From Corallococcus silvisoli (GTDB taxonomy: Bacteria; Myxococcota; Myxococcia; Myxococcales; Myxococcaceae), in NCBI RefSeq assembly GCF_009909145.1, contig NZ_JAAAPJ010000001.1, positions 620,001-684,000 of the forward strand: a stretch of DNA of 64,000 bases, in the 5' to 3' direction. Shown one piece after another: positions 62,057 through 64,000 of the stretch. Position 1 is the first letter of the stretch. Each line of letters opens with the position of its first letter. The notes beneath the pieces are model-generated. The model searched no databases and was not told the origin of the DNA. It saw only the letters and a program-made list of their open reading frames with translations. Position numbers and translations under genes: made by a program.

Positions 62057-64000
62057 CTACATCGCCCCGGCGCCGGGCATGTCGCCCAGGCCGCGCAGCA
62101 GCACCTCGCGGGGCTTGGCGCCGTCCGCGGGGCCCACCACGCCGTCGCGCTCCATGCGCTCAATCATGCGCGCCGCGCGGTTGTAGCCGATGCGCATCTT
62201 GCGCTGGAGCATGGAGATGGAGACGGAGCGCATCTCGCTGACCGCCGCGAGCGCCTGGTCGTAGAGCTCGTCGGACAGCTCGTCCTCCTCGCCCCCGCCC
62301 TCCACGTCCTCGTCTCGCGGCTTGAGGATGGACTCGTCGAAGACGGGCTTGCCCTGGGCCTTGAGGTGGTCCACCGCCTTCTTGATTTCGTGCTCGGAGA
62401 CGTAGGCGCCGTGCACGCGCTGCAGGTGGGCGCTCGTCGGCGGCATGATGAGCATGTCGCCCATGCCCAGCAGGGCCTCCGCGCCCACCGTGCCGAGGAT
62501 CGTCATCGAGTCCGGCTTCGAGCGCAGCATGAAGCTGATGCGCGTGGGGAAGTTGGCCTTGATGATGCCGGTGACGACGTCCGTGGACGGACGCTGCGTC
62601 GCGACCATCAGGTGGATGCCCGCCGCGCGCGCCATCTGCGCGAGGCGCGCCACGTACGTCTCCACCTCGCGGCTGGCGACCATCATCAGGTCCGCGAGCT
62701 CGTCGATGATGACCACGATGTAGGGCAGCTTCTTGAGCTCCTTCTTGTCGGCGGGCGCCGCCTCGGCCTGCGGGGCCCCGTCGGCGTCATCCTCCTCGAA
62801 CTCCGCGTCCACCTCGCCGTCGGCGTCCAGGCCGGAGGCGGCGTCGGAGACGATGGCTTCGCGCAGGTCCTCGTCATCCTCGCGCGGCGCGGCCACGCCC
62901 AGGCCGTCGCTGGCGGAAGCGGAGGCCTGCGCCGTGCTGCCTTCCACGTCCACGACGAACATCTTCTTGGGCTTCGCCTTCTTCTTCGCGGCGGGCGCGG
63001 CGGCGGGCTTCTCCTCCGCCGCCTGGGTCTCCACCAGCTTGTTGAAGCCGGCGATGTTGCGCACGCCCGCCTCGGACAGCATCTGGTAGCGGCGCTCCAT
63101 CTCCTCCACCGCCCAGCGCAGCGCGAGCGCGGCCTTCTTGGGGTCGGTGACGACGGGGAGCAGCAGGTGCGGGATGCCCTCGTACACGGAGAGCTCCAGC
63201 ATCTTCGGGTCCACCATGATGAAGCGGACCTCCTCGGGCGTGGCCTTGAGGAGGATGCTCATGATCATCGAGTTCACCGCCACGGACTTGCCGGAGCCGG
63301 TGGTGCCCGCGATGAGCAGGTGGGGGGCCTTCACCAGGTCGAAGACGTACGGCATGCCTTCGATGTCCTTGCCCACGCACATGGTGAGCTTGCTGCTGCT
63401 CTTCTGGAACGTGTCCTGTTCGGCGATCTCCTTGAGGAACACCGTCTCGCGGTCGCGGTTGGGGACCTCGATGCCCACCACGCCCTTGCCGGGGATGGGG
63501 GCGACGATGCGCACGCGCATGGCCTCCATCGCCATGGCCAGGTCGTCCTGGAGCGCGGCGATCTTGCTGACCTTGATGCCGGGCCCGGGCAGGAACTCGT
63601 ACATGGTGACGACGGGGCCGGGGCGGATCTCCACCACCTCGCCCACGATGCCGAAGTCCGCGAGCTTCGCGCGCAGCTTCTCCGCCGTGACGAGGAAGGC
63701 GTCCTTGTCCAGCGCGGAGCGCTCCTTCTTGTCCGCCTCCAGCACGTCCAGGGGCGGCAGCGAGAAGCTCTTGCGGTCCCCCACGAACTCGAACTGGTCC
63801 TGCGGCCGCTTCACGGCGGTGGGCTTGGGCGGCGCCTTGGGCTCCACGATGAGCGGCATGCGCGCCAGCGCGGCGGGGGGCGCGGGGATGAGGGCATTGC
63901 CCGGCGCGGCGGCCGAGGGCTTCTCCGCCACCACGGGCTTCTGGACGGGCTCGGCCACCGGGGGCGCGAGCGCCGCGGCGGGCACGGGCGGGGTGGACGG
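62057..64000 (-). CDS. ftsK: DNA translocase FtsK/SpoIIIE, C-terminal part
   Basis: The gene enters from beyond 64000, and the visible 648 residues are its C-terminal part; a GTG at 63985 in frame is internal, since the Pro-rich frame continues to the edge. The motor domain has EFLPGPGIKVSKIAALQDDL, Walker A GTTGSGKSVAVNS and Walker B YIVVIIDELADLMM. The C-terminal gamma domain (SISMLQRKMRIGYNRAARMI) would read KOPS-type polar sequences. An acidic, Lys/Ala-rich insert of roughly 90 residues lies between AGFNKLVE and LPYIVV. Coordinates chromosome segregation with division. Confidence 0.95.
   Translation of the reverse strand, partial: PSTPPVPAAALAPPVAEPVQKPVVAEKPSAAAPGNALIPAPPAALARMPLIVEPKAPPKPTAVKRPQDQFEFVGDRKSFSLPPLDVLEADKKERSALDKDAFLVTAEKLRAKLADFGIVGEVVEIRPGPVVTMYEFLPGPGIKVSKIAALQDDLAMAMEAMRVRIVAPIPGKGVVGIEVPNRDRETVFLKEIAEQDTFQKSSSKLTMCVGKDIEGMPYVFDLVKAPHLLIAGTTGSGKSVAVNSMIMSILLKATPEEVRFIMVDPKMLELSVYEGIPHLLLPVVTDPKKAALALRWAVEEMERRYQMLSEAGVRNIAGFNKLVETQAAEEKPAAAPAAKKKAKPKKMFVVDVEGSTAQASASASDGLGVAAPREDDEDLREAIVSDAASGLDADGEVDAEFEEDDADGAPQAEAAPADKKELKKLPYIVVIIDELADLMMVASREVETYVARLAQMARAAGIHLMVATQRPSTDVVTGIIKANFPTRISFMLRSKPDSMTILGTVGAEALLGMGDMLIMPPTSAHLQRVHGAYVSEHEIKKAVDHLKAQGKPVFDESILKPRDEDVEGGGEEDELSDELYDQALAAVSEMRSVSISMLQRKMRIGYNRAARMIERMERDGVVGPADGAKPREVLLRGLGDMPGAGAM

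Overview
The window looks like chromosomal DNA from a myxobacterium of the Myxococcaceae (Myxococcus/Corallococcus/Pyxidicoccus type). The evidence is about 70% G+C with strong G/C third-codon bias, an Oar-type TonB-dependent transporter beside a complete tonB-exbB-exbD-exbD operon, a RecA of about 340 residues in the same neighbourhood, and two very large Ala/Glu/Arg/Pro-rich proteins. I see no transposase, integrase, phage gene, CRISPR array, rRNA or tRNA. It reads as ordinary core chromosome with lineage-specific giant genes and one unexplained repeat array.

Layout. 1-13.8 kb: a truncated gene, an acidic hypothetical protein with a small upstream gene, a PP2C phosphatase, a chemoreceptor, an SDR oxidoreductase, a DUF1028 protein, glutaryl-CoA dehydrogenase, a DUF2058 protein, a lipoprotein, a small outer-membrane barrel, an M3-like metallopeptidase and a pseudouridine synthase preceded by a possible leader ORF. 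13.9-20.7 kb: a 2,258-residue TPR protein containing a 60-bp minisatellite. 20.7-26.6 kb: a PorV-like barrel diverging from galU, a small exported protein, a GST and priA. 26.6-32.4 kb: a 1,945-residue protein with a pseudo-receiver, a very long coiled coil, a DUF4388-like domain and a degenerate J domain. 32.4-36.6 kb: def, nth, ltaE, a roughly 0.5-kb tandem repeat array and an M23 lipoprotein. 36.6-43.7 kb: an HU-family protein with an elaborate upstream region, a beta-helix lipoprotein, an alpha/beta hydrolase, pssA, cinA and a polytopic membrane protein. 43.8-48.5 kb: DUF1285, recA, type II NADH dehydrogenase and comM. 48.8-55.4 kb: the Ton energiser operon divergent from oar and its partner lipoprotein. 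55.6-64 kb: a radical SAM protein, hypothetical proteins, a nuclease-like protein, DUF4920, DUF2752, plsY, an RNA methyltransferase, an ABM-domain protein and the 3' part of ftsK.

How the genes fit together. The clearest functional unit is TonB-ExbB-ExbD-ExbD with Oar and a lipoprotein. These are two divergent transcription units with strong sigma-70-like promoters, each closed by a hairpin terminator. Envelope functions (lipoproteins, barrels, PssA, PlsY, GalU, M23) and DNA maintenance (RecA, PriA, Nth, FtsK, ComM) make up most of the rest.

Odd signals. About fifteen genes lack a Shine-Dalgarno sequence and instead carry a TANNNT- or TTAAG-like box about 6-10 bases before the start codon, several with a -35 element 16-17 bases further upstream; this suggests widespread leaderless mRNAs. 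Other oddities are the dimeric repeat array after ltaE, a 180-bp low-GC patch inside the radical SAM gene, and two convergent gene pairs overlapping by 75-78 bp.
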